Program-made: the position numbers and the translations under genes
Shown: positions 35,480 through 44,016 of the stretch, piece by piece
How positions within the stretch are numbered: position 1 is the first letter of the stretch
How the letters are laid out: every line of letters starts with the position of its first letter
The notes under the pieces: model-generated
What the model was told of the DNA's origin: nothing
The model's input: the letters and a program-made list of their open reading frames with translations, nothing else
Databases searched by the model: none
Source of the DNA: Winogradskyella sp.
Lineage (GTDB): Bacteria; Bacteroidota; Bacteroidia; Flavobacteriales; Flavobacteriaceae
NCBI GenBank assembly: GCA_002722255.1
Contig: PBLD01000001.1
Span: 617,797-681,796 of the forward strand
Length of the DNA: 64,000 nucleotides
Direction of reading: 5' to 3'

Positions 35480-36783
35480 TGAATATTCAACGCAAAGAAC
35501 TTTTAGTCACAAGTTTCGCTTTGTTTTCCCTTTTTTTTGGAGCAGGAAACTTATTGTTGCCACCAATGTTGGGATACAATTCTGGCGAAAACTGGCTTTG
35601 GGTTGCTGTAGGCTTTATGATTACAGCCGTTGTTATTCCTATCATTGGAATATTAGCACATGCCAGACTTCAAGGTACGTTGTTTGATTTTGGTAAAAAA
35701 GTATCACCAACGTTCAGCTTAATTTACTGTATTCTTATTTATGTTATTGCGGTTGCCATTCCATCACCTCGAACAGCTGCTGCAACGCATGAGATTGCCA
35801 TTCATCCTGCCTTTGGTACGTCGCCATTATTAACCAGTAGTATTTATTTTGCTTTAGTGTTAGTTTTTGTGTTGAATCGTTCCAAAATATTGAATCTCAT
35901 CGGAAAGTTTTTAACACCATTTATAGTAATCATGTTGCTGGCAGTGATAGCGATTGGTTTATTTTATTCGGAATTTACCACAGGAACACCTCAATTTGAC
36001 ACACCTATCGTTTCCGGAATTTTAGAAGGCTATCAAACCTTTGACGCTATCGGAGCAGTGGTTGTAGGTGCGGTAATTATTGTATCGCTTAACTTCGATA
36101 ACATGGAGGTAAGTCGCTTCGAGTCGAAACGAAAACTCATTAGAAATTCAGGCTTTATTGCAGGTTTAGGTCTATTTGTAATTTACGCTGGATTAATTGC
36201 TGTTGGTGCGTATTATGGTTCTGAGATTAGCGTTGATACAGCCTTGAGTAACGATATGCAACGCGCTAACCTACTAAGAGATATTAGTATAAAATCCTTG
36301 GGCGAATTTGGTAATACGGTTTTAAGTGTTCTTATTTCTTTAGCTTGTTTTACCACAGCTGTTGGTATTATTGCTGGTACAGCAGATTATTTTAAAGGAC
36401 TGTTAAATGATTCGCAAACTGGTTTTGTAGTCACTGCCATCATTGGTTGTGTGTTGGGTGTTATTGTTGGGCAGCTCGATTTTAACTCTATTGTTGTAGT
36501 GGCTATTCCTGTATTGTTATTAGTATATCCTATTACGATTATGCTTATTTTACTGAATGTTTTGCCTGAGAAACTAGCAACTCCAGTTGTGTTTAGAGCT
36601 GTAATTATCGTCACTTTAGTATTCAGCATACCAGATGTTATTGGGTTTTTAAGCCCTTCGGAAGGCTTACAAAAGTTAACAGAATATATTCCTTTAGCAA
36701 AGCATAGTTTGGGTTGGGTGTTACCTTCAGTTGTAACCTTTGGAATAGTTTCTATGGTGAAATCAAAGGCGAAAACCATTTAG
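35479..36783 (+). CDS. brnQ: Branched-chain amino acid transporter BrnQ
   Basis: The 434-residue inner-membrane protein has about 12 hydrophobic segments and belongs to the LIVCS family, which imports Leu, Ile and Val with sodium. The N-terminal FALFSLFFGAGNLLLPPMLG motif is diagnostic. The start is a GTG at 35479 whose first base is also the last base of the upstream TAG stop, so translation is coupled to the serine hydrolase gene. A palindromic repeat (36837-36956) follows. Confidence 0.95.
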   Translation: MNIQRKELLVTSFALFSLFFGAGNLLLPPMLGYNSGENWLWVAVGFMITAVVIPIIGILAHARLQGTLFDFGKKVSPTFSLIYCILIYVIAVAIPSPRTAAATHEIAIHPAFGTSPLLTSSIYFALVLVFVLNRSKILNLIGKFLTPFIVIMLLAVIAIGLFYSEFTTGTPQFDTPIVSGILEGYQTFDAIGAVVVGAVIIVSLNFDNMEVSRFESKRKLIRNSGFIAGLGLFVIYAGLIAVGAYYGSEISVDTALSNDMQRANLLRDISIKSLGEFGNTVLSVLISLACFTTAVGIIAGTADYFKGLLNDSQTGFVVTAIIGCVLGVIVGQLDFNSIVVVAIPVLLLVYPITIMLILLNVLPEKLATPVVFRAVIIVTLVFSIPDVIGFLSPSEGLQKLTEYIPLAKHSLGWVLPSVVTFGIVSMVKSKAKTI

Positions 36784-36836
36784 TATGAAACATCAATTTT
36801 TAAATCATGCTTTCCGTTTTAATAAAACTATCGATA

Positions 36837-36956
36837 CGTCAGTTCGAGTGATTTTGAAGGATGAAAAATTGTATCGAAAACAAATTCTTAGGCTAAAATT
36901 CTTATTCTCGATACACGATTTTCTCATTGCAATCGTAAACCGCACTCGAATTGACG
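36837..36956. repeat. Dispersed palindromic repeat, family A, copy 2
   Basis: The termini CGTCAGTTCGAGTG and CACTCGAATTGACG are inverted, with an inner TGTATCGAAAAC / TTCTCGATACA hairpin. The ends and the centre match copies at 33801 and 46070; the rest differs. An 83-codon open frame runs through it but is not accepted as a gene. Confidence 0.8.
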
Positions 36957-37032
36957 AATTTTCATCAAAATTTAGAATGCCATATGATTTTTATATTCCA
37001 AGTAATTGTGTTAACCCAATAGAACCCGTTGC

Positions 37033-37737
37033 ATGAAATACATGGGAAGCAAGGCACGTTTTGCCAAACATATATTACCAATTATTCTAAAAGACAGACA
37101 GCCAAGGCAATCTTATATTGAACCTTTTGCAGGTGGTATGAATATGATAGACAAGGTCGACGGTATCCGAATTGCCAACGATCAGCATGAAGAATTAATG
37201 GCGATGTGGCAAGCCTTGATTTACGAGAATTGGGATCCTCCAAAATCGGTAAGTGAGGACGAATACAAAGCCATAAAATACAATCAAGACGACTATCCAA
37301 AACATCTAGTGGCTTATGTTGGTTTTAATTCGTTTGGAGGCAAGTGGTTTGCAGGTTACCGACGCGATAAGCAAGGCAAACGCGATTATTGGGCAGAACA
37401 TTATCGAAATATTACCAAACAAGTGCCTAATCTCGAAGGCGTGATTTTATCTTGTAAATCCTATACCGAATTAGAGATTCCTGAAAATAGTATCGTCTAT
37501 TGCGATCCACCTTACGCATCTACCACCAAATACAGAGATAGTTTCGACCATGACAAATTTTGGGAATGGTGCAGGCAACAAAGCAAATTAGGCCATCAAG
37601 TGTTTATAAGCGAATACAACGCACCAGAAGACTTTAAATGTATTTGGGAAAAACCAGCAAAAACAAGTTTCTCGTGGCATGTCGATAACTTACCTGCTAA
37701 AAAGAGTCTGGAACGTTTGTTTGTCTATGCTGATTAA
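37033..37737 (+). CDS. DNA adenine methyltransferase (D12/Dam class), orphan
   Basis: The 234-residue N6-adenine methyltransferase of the D12 class starts KYMGSKARFAKHI, has AdoMet-binding motif PFAGGMN (31-37) and catalytic DPPY (158-161). It is shorter than E. coli Dam (278), as is usual for phage-type enzymes. No restriction endonuclease gene adjoins it, so it is probably an orphan or of phage origin; the target site cannot be told from sequence. Its stop overlaps the stop of the convergent serine hydrolase gene by 4 bases. Confidence 0.93.
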   Translation: MKYMGSKARFAKHILPIILKDRQPRQSYIEPFAGGMNMIDKVDGIRIANDQHEELMAMWQALIYENWDPPKSVSEDEYKAIKYNQDDYPKHLVAYVGFNSFGGKWFAGYRRDKQGKRDYWAEHYRNITKQVPNLEGVILSCKSYTELEIPENSIVYCDPPYASTTKYRDSFDHDKFWEWCRQQSKLGHQVFISEYNAPEDFKCIWEKPAKTSFSWHVDNLPAKKSLERLFVYAD

Positions 37738-39257
37738 TTCTTGATTAGGCTTTCTAGAGCAATCTTTCCTTTTTCGTAATTAGGATTGATTTCTAATGTT
37801 TTTTCATAGCATGCTTTTGCGTTCAAGGTGTCTTTTAAATTAAGGTATGAATTTCCTAAAAGTCGCCATGAATAGGTTGAAGTTTCATTAATAGTATTAT
37901 AATGACCAAGAATGGTTTTCGCATCCTTCCAATGTTTACCATTTTCTAAAACAGCTCCCATAGTTAAGATGTCATTATCATCAACAAAATAGATGTCAGT
38001 AGTATCAGCCTTCATGTTATTCCAAAGGTTTTCAGCAGCATCAATACCTTCACTTTTGTAGGCTTTTGCGAATGGATAACGTGCCGAAACATTATAGGAT
38101 TTTGGCTCTTTTTCAAACACAACTTCAGATGCTGCATTAACAATTCGACCTGTTCGTGCAAAATCCCTATTTGCCATTACGACTATAGAAATATTTTCCT
38201 CTGGATAAACATAGAACAAAGTCTCAAAGCCTGTATCATTTCCGGTATGCATTATAATAGGTTTATCTAAATACGATTTCACAAACCAACTTAGCGCTAT
38301 TTTATCTCCCCAAGGTGTATCTCTATAGGGTTTTATAAGCATGTCAAAATGCTTTTCATCAAAAACAAGTGTTCCGTTGTAGGTGCCTTTTCCGGTATAT
38401 AGCATTCCCCACTTACACATATCTAAAAGTGTCGATTGCAAACCCGAACTCGGAAAGTACTTTTCTGTATAAGGATATGGAGACCACTCTTGCGTAGCAA
38501 TACCATAAGAATAAGGTTTTGCCCAACTTTTTGGTAAGGTATCTAAGGGTTTAAAATAATGACTTTCATTCATGTCTAATGGCATTAAAATATGCTCCTT
38601 AACATAATCTGGAAAATACATACCACTTGCTCTGCTCACTACAATTCCTAAAATATCAAAGGCCGAATTGCTATAGCTAAACTGAGAACCAGGTTCAAAA
38701 TCGAGTTCAAAATCTTTTACATTTTCTAAATTTTCTTCCATGGCTTCAGGTCCAGTTTTTGGATTTAGCCAATCGTTTGAACTCACATGTCTTGGGATTC
38801 CTGACGTGTGATTTAAAATATGTTGAATAGTGATGTCTTTATAGCCTTCACCTTTCATTGCAAATTCAGGAATGTATTTGATGATAGGATCAGAGAGGCT
38901 TAGTTTTCCTTGCTGAATTAGTTTTACAACAGTAGCTGCTGTAAAAGGTTTTGAAACCGACGCAATATGAAAAACTGTATTAAAGTCGGCTTTTTCTTCT
39001 GTTTCAATATTAGCATAACCAAATGTTTTGGCGTAGATAATTTCGTTGCCTTTAGTAATGCCAATAGCCAAACCAGCAGTATTATCTGTAAGTTTCCTAA
39101 GGTTGTTAACGTAAGGTGTAAGCACACTATCTATATGCTGACCCAATTCGGTTTGTACCAGCGATGTTTTAGACTTTGGTTCTGGTGTTGTTTCGGTTTT
39201 GCAACTGCCAAAAAGCATGACTAGGCACACGAGACCAATGAGTTGTTTACTGTTCAT
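37734..39257 (-). CDS. Serine hydrolase lipoprotein with C-terminal TPR segment
   Basis: The frame is open up to a TTG at 39326, but the lipoprotein signal MNSKQLIGLVCLVMLFGSC shows that the start is the ATG at 39257 (507 residues). Class C beta-lactamase-type motifs are SxxK in IASVSKPFTAA and YSN in FSYSNSAFD, with HTGND as the third motif region. The last 90 residues form TPR-like helices (LGNSYLNLKDTLNAKACYEK). The start lies inside the end of the GntR gene by 11 bases, so the two may form an operon. The substrate is unknown. Confidence 0.92.
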   Translation of the reverse strand: MNSKQLIGLVCLVMLFGSCKTETTPEPKSKTSLVQTELGQHIDSVLTPYVNNLRKLTDNTAGLAIGITKGNEIIYAKTFGYANIETEEKADFNTVFHIASVSKPFTAATVVKLIQQGKLSLSDPIIKYIPEFAMKGEGYKDITIQHILNHTSGIPRHVSSNDWLNPKTGPEAMEENLENVKDFELDFEPGSQFSYSNSAFDILGIVVSRASGMYFPDYVKEHILMPLDMNESHYFKPLDTLPKSWAKPYSYGIATQEWSPYPYTEKYFPSSGLQSTLLDMCKWGMLYTGKGTYNGTLVFDEKHFDMLIKPYRDTPWGDKIALSWFVKSYLDKPIIMHTGNDTGFETLFYVYPEENISIVVMANRDFARTGRIVNAASEVVFEKEPKSYNVSARYPFAKAYKSEGIDAAENLWNNMKADTTDIYFVDDNDILTMGAVLENGKHWKDAKTILGHYNTINETSTYSWRLLGNSYLNLKDTLNAKACYEKTLEINPNYEKGKIALESLIKN

Positions 39258-39876
39258 GATGATTTTGATTGATGTGATTGATGCTGATATTCCAATTGTC
39301 CTGTAGAATGCTGATGGCCTTATCAACCTCTTTTTGTTCTAAAGCATCAATGATGTCATTGTGCATTTTTACTGAGGTTTCATTTGGCATATTGGTCATA
39401 TACACATGCTCATAGATGAATATGCGAAGCCGAATATCTTCTATGAGTTTATGTGCATACTGATTGGTGTACGATTTTATAAGACATTTATGAAACGCCA
39501 TATCGAGTTTAAGGCGTTCTGTTGCATGGGTTGCCTTAGTAAAATTAAGGTTGATGAGCCTTAATTCTGCTAATTGTGCATTAGTGAATGTGGATTGTTT
39601 TACAGCTGCAGTTTCTAGGGTTATCATAAGCTCATAAAGTTCCAAGGCTTCAGAAGTGTTGAGCTCGGTAACAAAAAAACCACGATTAGGAATGTACGTC
39701 ACAATACCAGTTTCTACCAGCTGACTCAAAGCCTCACGAACAGGTGTTGCACTAACCTCTAAAGTCTCGGCAATACTAGGTAATGAAATACGATGACCGG
39801 GAGCAATTAAGCCTTCAGCCATCTGATTTAAAAGTATGGTTTTAACGTCTTTTCGGAGGTTTTGTATTGTAATCAT
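39247..39876 (-). CDS. GntR family regulator with FCD ligand domain
   Basis: The 209-residue regulator has an N-terminal winged helix at about 5-72 (ISLPSIAETLEVSATPVREALSQL split by the usual turn) and a C-terminal FCD helical domain with metal/ligand residues (MAFHKCLI, HNDIIDALEQ). FCD regulators usually sense carboxylic acids, sugars or amino acids and often repress their own gene. The operator is probably the palindrome at 39893-39904 in its promoter. The downstream gene is a serine hydrolase and the divergent one is aspartate kinase. Confidence 0.93.
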   Translation of the reverse strand: MITIQNLRKDVKTILLNQMAEGLIAPGHRISLPSIAETLEVSATPVREALSQLVETGIVTYIPNRGFFVTELNTSEALELYELMITLETAAVKQSTFTNAQLAELRLINLNFTKATHATERLKLDMAFHKCLIKSYTNQYAHKLIEDIRLRIFIYEHVYMTNMPNETSVKMHNDIIDALEQKEVDKAISILQDNWNISINHINQNHHEQ

Positions 39877-39880
39877 GTTT

Positions 39881-39912
39881 CAAATATAATATATCATATA
39901 TGATTTAACAAA
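39881..39912 (-). promoter_or_regulatory. GntR promoter with overlapping palindromic operator
   Basis: On the minus strand: TTTG at 39909-39912 (-33), 20 bases, TATATTTG at 39881-39888 (-7), then the GntR ATG 4 bases on. The perfect palindrome ATCATATATGAT (39893-39904) lies inside the -33/-7 spacer, where a bound dimer would block polymerase. A second short palindrome TGATATCA lies at 39919-39926. Autorepression is inferred. Confidence 0.65.
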
Positions 39913-40032
39913 TTTATTTGATATCATAGTTAGATTGAAGTATCCAGATAATAGTTATTTGTTAACTATATAACAAATTGTAATTAATTGTACTATTTTT
40001 TTAAAATTTAGGTCAATAGCTCAAAGGTCATC

Positions 40033-40040
40033 TACATTTG
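40033..40040 (+). promoter_or_regulatory. Putative -7 element of aspartate kinase gene (TACATTTG)
   Basis: A perfect TAnnTTTG match ends 20 bases before the ATG at 40061. No clear -33 TTTG is seen. Confidence 0.5.
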
Positions 40041-40060
40041 CGCCCTAAAATAAACGCATT

Positions 40061-41389
40061 ATGTTAGTATATAAGTTTGGTGGTACCTCAGTAGGCTCAG
40101 TAGTGAATATGAATCATGTAAAAGATATCATTAACACCAAAGACCGTAAAATTGTTGTGTTGTCTGCCATGTCTGGTACCACAAATGCCTTGGTTGAAAT
40201 TTCAAGATTGATTGAAGTTGGTGATCTTACAACAGCCAAAACCATCATCACAGAGCTGAACGAAACATATAATGCTGTGGTTTACGATTTGTTACAAGAC
40301 CAAGCATTACGTTTGGAAGTGAGCAAGTACGTTAATGCCAGATTCAAGCTGATATTAGATGCGATTAACGAGCCATTTTCACAAACGTTACATAACAGTA
40401 TTGTTGCCAATGGAGAATTACTATCTACCTATATGTTTAGTCGCTTGTTGCAACAAGAAGGATTCAATGTAAGGTTATTACCAGCTTTAGATTTTATGCG
40501 TATTGATAGCCATAACGAACCGGATAATTTTTACATCAAGCAAAACCTTAACCGACTTATCAATACTGTTGAACCAGCTGATATTTACATTACACAAGGC
40601 TTTATTTGTTTAGATGCCGAAGGACAAATTACCAACCTGCAACGTGGTGGAAGCGATTATACAGCAACTATAATTGGTGCAGCCATTGAAGCTGATGAGG
40701 TGCAAATCTGGACCGATATTGATGGGTTCCATAATAACGACCCACGTTACGTTAACGATACACAGGCCTTATCGCATTTGTCGTACGATGAAGCTGCTGA
40801 GCTGGCTTATTTTGGAGCTAAGATTTTGCATCCGCAAACCGTAATGCCAGTGCGTCAACTCGATATTCCATTACGACTAAAAAACACCATGGCACTACAA
40901 GCACATGGCACGTTAATTACTAACAAAGTTCATGGTGAAGGTATTAAAGCCATTGCAGCAAAAGATGGTATTACAGCCATAAAAATTAAGTCGGTACGTA
41001 TGTTGTTGGCACATGGCTTTTTAAAGAAAGTATTTGAGGTTTTTGAGCGTTACGAAACGTCCATAGACATGGTAACAACCTCAGAAATTGCAGTGTCCTT
41101 AACCATAGACAACACAACACATTTAGAAGCTATTACCGAAGAACTCGAAAAATTTGCAACTGTAGCCATTGACGACTACATGAGTATTGTCTGCCTGGTT
41201 GGTAACCAGATTATTTACCATCCTGATACGCCAGAACTCTTCCAGGTGCTACAAGATGTTAATGTGCGTATGATTGCTTATGGTGGTAGCAACAATAATA
41301 TTTCACTTTTAGTGAATACCAGCGATAAGTTAGAAACTTTGCAGAAGTTACAGCGTTATGTTTTTGAGGGTGATAGTGTGATGATATAG
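40061..41389 (+). CDS. Aspartate kinase, monofunctional
   Basis: The 442-residue enzyme phosphorylates L-aspartate, the first step to Lys, Thr and Met. It has the N-terminal KFGGTSVGS motif, the QGFICLDAEGQITNLQRGGSD catalytic/ATP segment split by a turn, and IWTDIDGFHNNDPR. Two C-terminal ACT-like domains from about 300 (ITAIKIKSVRM and VCLVGNQI) probably bind feedback inhibitors. It is divergent from the GntR gene and stands alone, with no other lysine or threonine genes adjoining. Its 3' end overlaps the convergent zinc-ribbon gene by 34 bases. Several aspartokinases are usual, so lysC is not assigned. Confidence 0.93.
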   Translation: MLVYKFGGTSVGSVVNMNHVKDIINTKDRKIVVLSAMSGTTNALVEISRLIEVGDLTTAKTIITELNETYNAVVYDLLQDQALRLEVSKYVNARFKLILDAINEPFSQTLHNSIVANGELLSTYMFSRLLQQEGFNVRLLPALDFMRIDSHNEPDNFYIKQNLNRLINTVEPADIYITQGFICLDAEGQITNLQRGGSDYTATIIGAAIEADEVQIWTDIDGFHNNDPRYVNDTQALSHLSYDEAAELAYFGAKILHPQTVMPVRQLDIPLRLKNTMALQAHGTLITNKVHGEGIKAIAAKDGITAIKIKSVRMLLAHGFLKKVFEVFERYETSIDMVTTSEIAVSLTIDNTTHLEAITEELEKFATVAIDDYMSIVCLVGNQIIYHPDTPELFQVLQDVNVRMIAYGGSNNNISLLVNTSDKLETLQKLQRYVFEGDSVMI

Positions 41390-41700
41390 ATTGAAGTAAA
41401 ACAACTTTCACACTTTTTAAGTTCAAGATTTACTGGTTCATTACATTCAACACAGGTAGTGTATACATTCCCTTCAATATCAAAAAGCTCTTCAGTGTCT
41501 ATTTCTTCCCATAGAGTAAAATAAAACCATTCATTTTTTGTGTTGAATTTTTGTTTTTCTTCTTTCCAATTAAAACCTTTGGATTCTACGTATTCTTTGG
41601 CTTGTTTTTCTGTTTGACAATAATATTGACCATCATTAAAAATATACCCTTGGTTTATGCCTTTGCCATTGAAGTCACTTTTTCTTGCATATTTTTTCAT
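41356..41700 (-). CDS. Small zinc-ribbon protein divergent from XRE regulator
   Basis: The 114-residue protein has no recognised family. N-terminal two thirds are aromatic and charged (NEWFYFTLWEEIDTEELFD); the C-terminal third has two CxxC pairs, CVEC and CESC, 11 residues apart, a likely zinc ribbon. A TATATTTG -7 element 13 bases upstream, and the 14-bp inverted-repeat operator shared with the XRE gene, argue that it is real and coregulated with the nuclease-helicase cassette. Its 3' end overlaps the aspartate kinase gene by 34 bases. Confidence 0.62.
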   Translation of the reverse strand: MKKYARKSDFNGKGINQGYIFNDGQYYCQTEKQAKEYVESKGFNWKEEKQKFNTKNEWFYFTLWEEIDTEELFDIEGNVYTTCVECNEPVNLELKKCESCFTSIYIITLSPSKT

Positions 41701-41713
41701 AATTAAATTTCTT

Positions 41714-41721
41714 CAAATATA
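41714..41721 (-). promoter_or_regulatory. Putative -7 element of the zinc-ribbon gene (TATATTTG)
   Basis: The minus strand reads TATATTTG 13 bases upstream of the start at 41700. The left arm of the operator (41730-41743) lies directly upstream of it, where a -33/-7 spacer would be. Confidence 0.5.
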
Positions 41722-41729
41722 AACAAATG

Positions 41730-41767
41730 ATACTTATTGTATGTTGAAAGCTGCATACAATAAGTAT
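41730..41767. promoter_or_regulatory. Perfect 14-bp inverted repeat, likely XRE operator
   Basis: ATACTTATTGTATG (41730-41743) is repeated inverted as CATACAATAAGTAT (41754-41767), with a 10-base spacer. The left arm covers the promoter of the zinc-ribbon gene, and the right arm fills the -33/-7 spacer of the XRE promoter. The most likely binder is the XRE protein, giving coordinated autorepression of both divergent units. Confidence 0.75.
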
Positions 41768-41774
41768 AGTTTTG
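41744..41774 (+). promoter_or_regulatory. Promoter of the XRE-helicase operon
   Basis: TTG (41744-41746), 20 bases, then TAGTTTTG (41767-41774) fit the Bacteroidota -33/-7 pattern. The XRE ATG is 4 bases on, so the mRNA is probably leaderless. Confidence 0.6.
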
Positions 41775-41778
41775 GTTC

Positions 41779-42048
41779 ATGGTGAATCAATTCATACTTA
41801 AAGAGTTTGGAAATCGAATACGTTTTTTACGAAACGAAAAAAATCTTAGTCAAGAAGAACTCTCCTTTATTACAGGTTTTCATAGAACTTATATCGGAAT
41901 GATTGAACGCGGTGAACGCAATATTTCGTTGACCAATATTTTGGTTTTTGCTAAAGCATTTGAATTACATGTTGATGAGTTATTAGATTTTAGAAAATCT
42001 AACTCAAAATTATCCTTTAAAGATTATCAATTTAAAAAGGATGATTAG
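41779..42048 (+). CDS. XRE/Cro-type transcriptional regulator
   Basis: The 89-residue protein is almost wholly a Cro/C1 helix-turn-helix domain at about 12-66 (FGNRIRFLRNEKNLSQEEL, then GFHRTYIGMIERGERNIS), the size and pattern of restriction-modification controller (C) proteins. It lies downstream of a perfect inverted repeat that it probably binds. Its TAG stop is followed at once by the ATG of the nuclease-helicase gene (zero spacing), so it regulates and is cotranscribed with that gene. Confidence 0.93.
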   Translation: MVNQFILKEFGNRIRFLRNEKNLSQEELSFITGFHRTYIGMIERGERNISLTNILVFAKAFELHVDELLDFRKSNSKLSFKDYQFKKDD

Positions 42049-44016
42049 ATGAATAGAGCATATTATAAAAACTCAATAACCGAATTTTTAAAAGAAGACT
42101 CTAGTTTAATTCTTGGGGAATTAAGTTTAAATCACACAAATCGTTCTCTTGAAGATTTACAAAGAAATGCATGGGTTAAGCAGATTGAAATTCTAAAAAA
42201 AGAATTGATAGGTTTAAATGGTTCTTTGTATTTCGAATTTCAGATACCTAGAATGGGTAAACGTGTTGATAATATAATTATAGTTAATGATTATGTGTTT
42301 GTTTTGGAGTTTAAGGTAGGTGATAATTCATTTGGAAAAAGCGCGGAATTGCAAGTAATAGACTATTGCTTGGATTTGAAAAACTTTCATGAAGGAAGTC
42401 ATTTTGCAAAATTAGTTCCGCTTTTGGTAGCAACTAATGCATACAATTCAGAATTTAATTTGGTTGAGGTTCTTAATCATAATGAAGTTGTAAAGTGTAG
42501 CCAAATAGGAATAAGAAATGCGATAAATATAATTACCAAGTCTTCAAATGAAGTAATTGATGTGTCAGAATGGGAGAATTCAATTTACAAACCAACACCA
42601 ACAATTGTTGAAGTTGCCCAAGCACTTTACAAAGGGCATAAAGTTGAAGAAATATCTAGACATGATTCGGGTAACATAAACCTCAACAAGACATCAAATT
42701 ATATTAGCAATGTAATTGAGGAGTCTAAGCAAAATAGTAAAAAGTCTATCTGTTTTATTACAGGAGTTCCTGGAGCTGGAAAAACTTTGGCTGGTTTAAG
42801 TATAGCTAATGATAGAATGCGCTCGCAAGAAGATGAACATGCTGTGTTTTTGTCTGGAAATGGTCCTTTGGTTGAGGTGTTGCGAGAAGCTTTAGCGAGA
42901 GATTATGTAATAACATCTAAAGAAAAAGGGGAACGTGTTACAAAAGATGAAGCAAAGAGAAGAACGAATGCTTTTATTCAGAATATCCATCACTTTAGAG
43001 ATGAATATCTAAAATATATCATTGAGCCAACAGAAAAAGTAGTTGTTTTTGATGAAGCGCAAAGAGCTTGGTCTAAAGAGCAGGTACGCTCTTTTATGAA
43101 ACGGAAGAAGGGTATTGAAAATTTTGAAATGTCAGAGCCAGAGTTTCTAATTGATGTAATGAATAGACACAAAGATTGGTGTACGATTGTTTGTTTGATT
43201 GGAGGAGGTCAAGAAATTAATACAGGTGAGGCTGGCCTAGAAGAGTGGATAAGAGCATTCGAAAAAAATTATAAAAATTGGGACATTCATTTTTCAAACT
43301 CAATAATTAATAGTTCAAATTATATAAAAGAAGAAAAGCAAAGAATTTGGTTAAGAGAAAATGGAGTCTCTGAAACTGATTTACACTTAGCTGTTTCTGT
43401 TCGCTCATATAGGTCAGAAAAAGTTTCAGAATTTGTCCATGAGTTATTAGAATTAAATAAAGCTAGAGTAAAAGAGCTTTATTCAGAAATAAAAAAATCA
43501 TTCCCTATTTACTTAACAAGGAATGTAGAAGTTGCTAAAAAATGGTTAAGGCAGCAAAGTAAGGGAACAGAGAGATATGGATTAGTAGCTTCTTCAGGTT
43601 CAAGAAGGTTAAAAGCTATAGGTATTAATGTCAAAAATGAAATTTCTGCACCAAATTGGTTTTTAAATCCAAGTGAAGATATTCGTTCATCTTATTTTTT
43701 AGAAGATGTTGCAACTGAATTTGATATACAAGGTTTAGAAATTGATAGAACATGTTTGATTTGGGGTGCTAATTTCTATTTGCAAAATGATAATTGGATT
43801 TACCAAAACTTCAAGGGTAGTAAATGGCAGAATATAAACAAAGAAGTTGATAAAGAATACCTTAAAAACTCTTATAGAGTCTTATTAACAAGGGCGAGAC
43901 AAGGAATGATTATTTGTGTTCCCGAAGGTTCTGATACTGACCATACAAGACCAAAGAACTTCTATGATAATACTTATGATTATTTGAAAGAAGTCGGAAT
44001 AGAAGAATTAAAGTGA
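42049..44016 (+). CDS. PD-(D/E)XK nuclease / SF1 helicase (DUF2075) fusion protein
   Basis: The 655-residue protein joins two domains. Residues about 30-180 fit a PD-(D/E)XK nuclease: Asp74 in GKRVDNIIIV, Glu87 and Lys89 in VFVLEFKVG, then a RecB-like QxxxY at Gln102-Tyr106. From about 230 comes an SF1-type helicase of the DUF2075 family: Walker A TGVPGAGKT (238-246), Walker B FDEAQ (334-338), motif III LIGGGQEINTGEAG (383-396), and motif VI VLLTRARQGM near 611-620. All key residues are present, so the enzyme is probably active on DNA. It follows the XRE gene without spacing and overlaps the convergent Nudix gene by 9 bases. A defence role is inferred from domain type and control; other DNA metabolism is possible. 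Confidence 0.88.
   Translation: MNRAYYKNSITEFLKEDSSLILGELSLNHTNRSLEDLQRNAWVKQIEILKKELIGLNGSLYFEFQIPRMGKRVDNIIIVNDYVFVLEFKVGDNSFGKSAELQVIDYCLDLKNFHEGSHFAKLVPLLVATNAYNSEFNLVEVLNHNEVVKCSQIGIRNAINIITKSSNEVIDVSEWENSIYKPTPTIVEVAQALYKGHKVEEISRHDSGNINLNKTSNYISNVIEESKQNSKKSICFITGVPGAGKTLAGLSIANDRMRSQEDEHAVFLSGNGPLVEVLREALARDYVITSKEKGERVTKDEAKRRTNAFIQNIHHFRDEYLKYIIEPTEKVVVFDEAQRAWSKEQVRSFMKRKKGIENFEMSEPEFLIDVMNRHKDWCTIVCLIGGGQEINTGEAGLEEWIRAFEKNYKNWDIHFSNSIINSSNYIKEEKQRIWLRENGVSETDLHLAVSVRSYRSEKVSEFVHELLELNKARVKELYSEIKKSFPIYLTRNVEVAKKWLRQQSKGTERYGLVASSGSRRLKAIGINVKNEISAPNWFLNPSEDIRSSYFLEDVATEFDIQGLEIDRTCLIWGANFYLQNDNWIYQNFKGSKWQNINKEVDKEYLKNSYRVLLTRARQGMIICVPEGSDTDHTRPKNFYDNTYDYLKEVGIEELK

Noticed and set aside
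36785-37036. 83-codon open frame after brnQ with an ATGA overlap to the methyltransferase start
   Set aside because: Half of it runs through palindromic repeat A2. The translated repeat part (KLYR...RIDE) is also produced in the same frame from copy A3 at 46032-46223, so it is the repeat's own open frame, not a conserved protein. The overlap is probably chance.
39258-39326. N-terminal extension (TTG start) of the serine hydrolase lipoprotein
   Set aside because: It would lie inside the GntR gene and hide the lipoprotein signal beginning at 39257.
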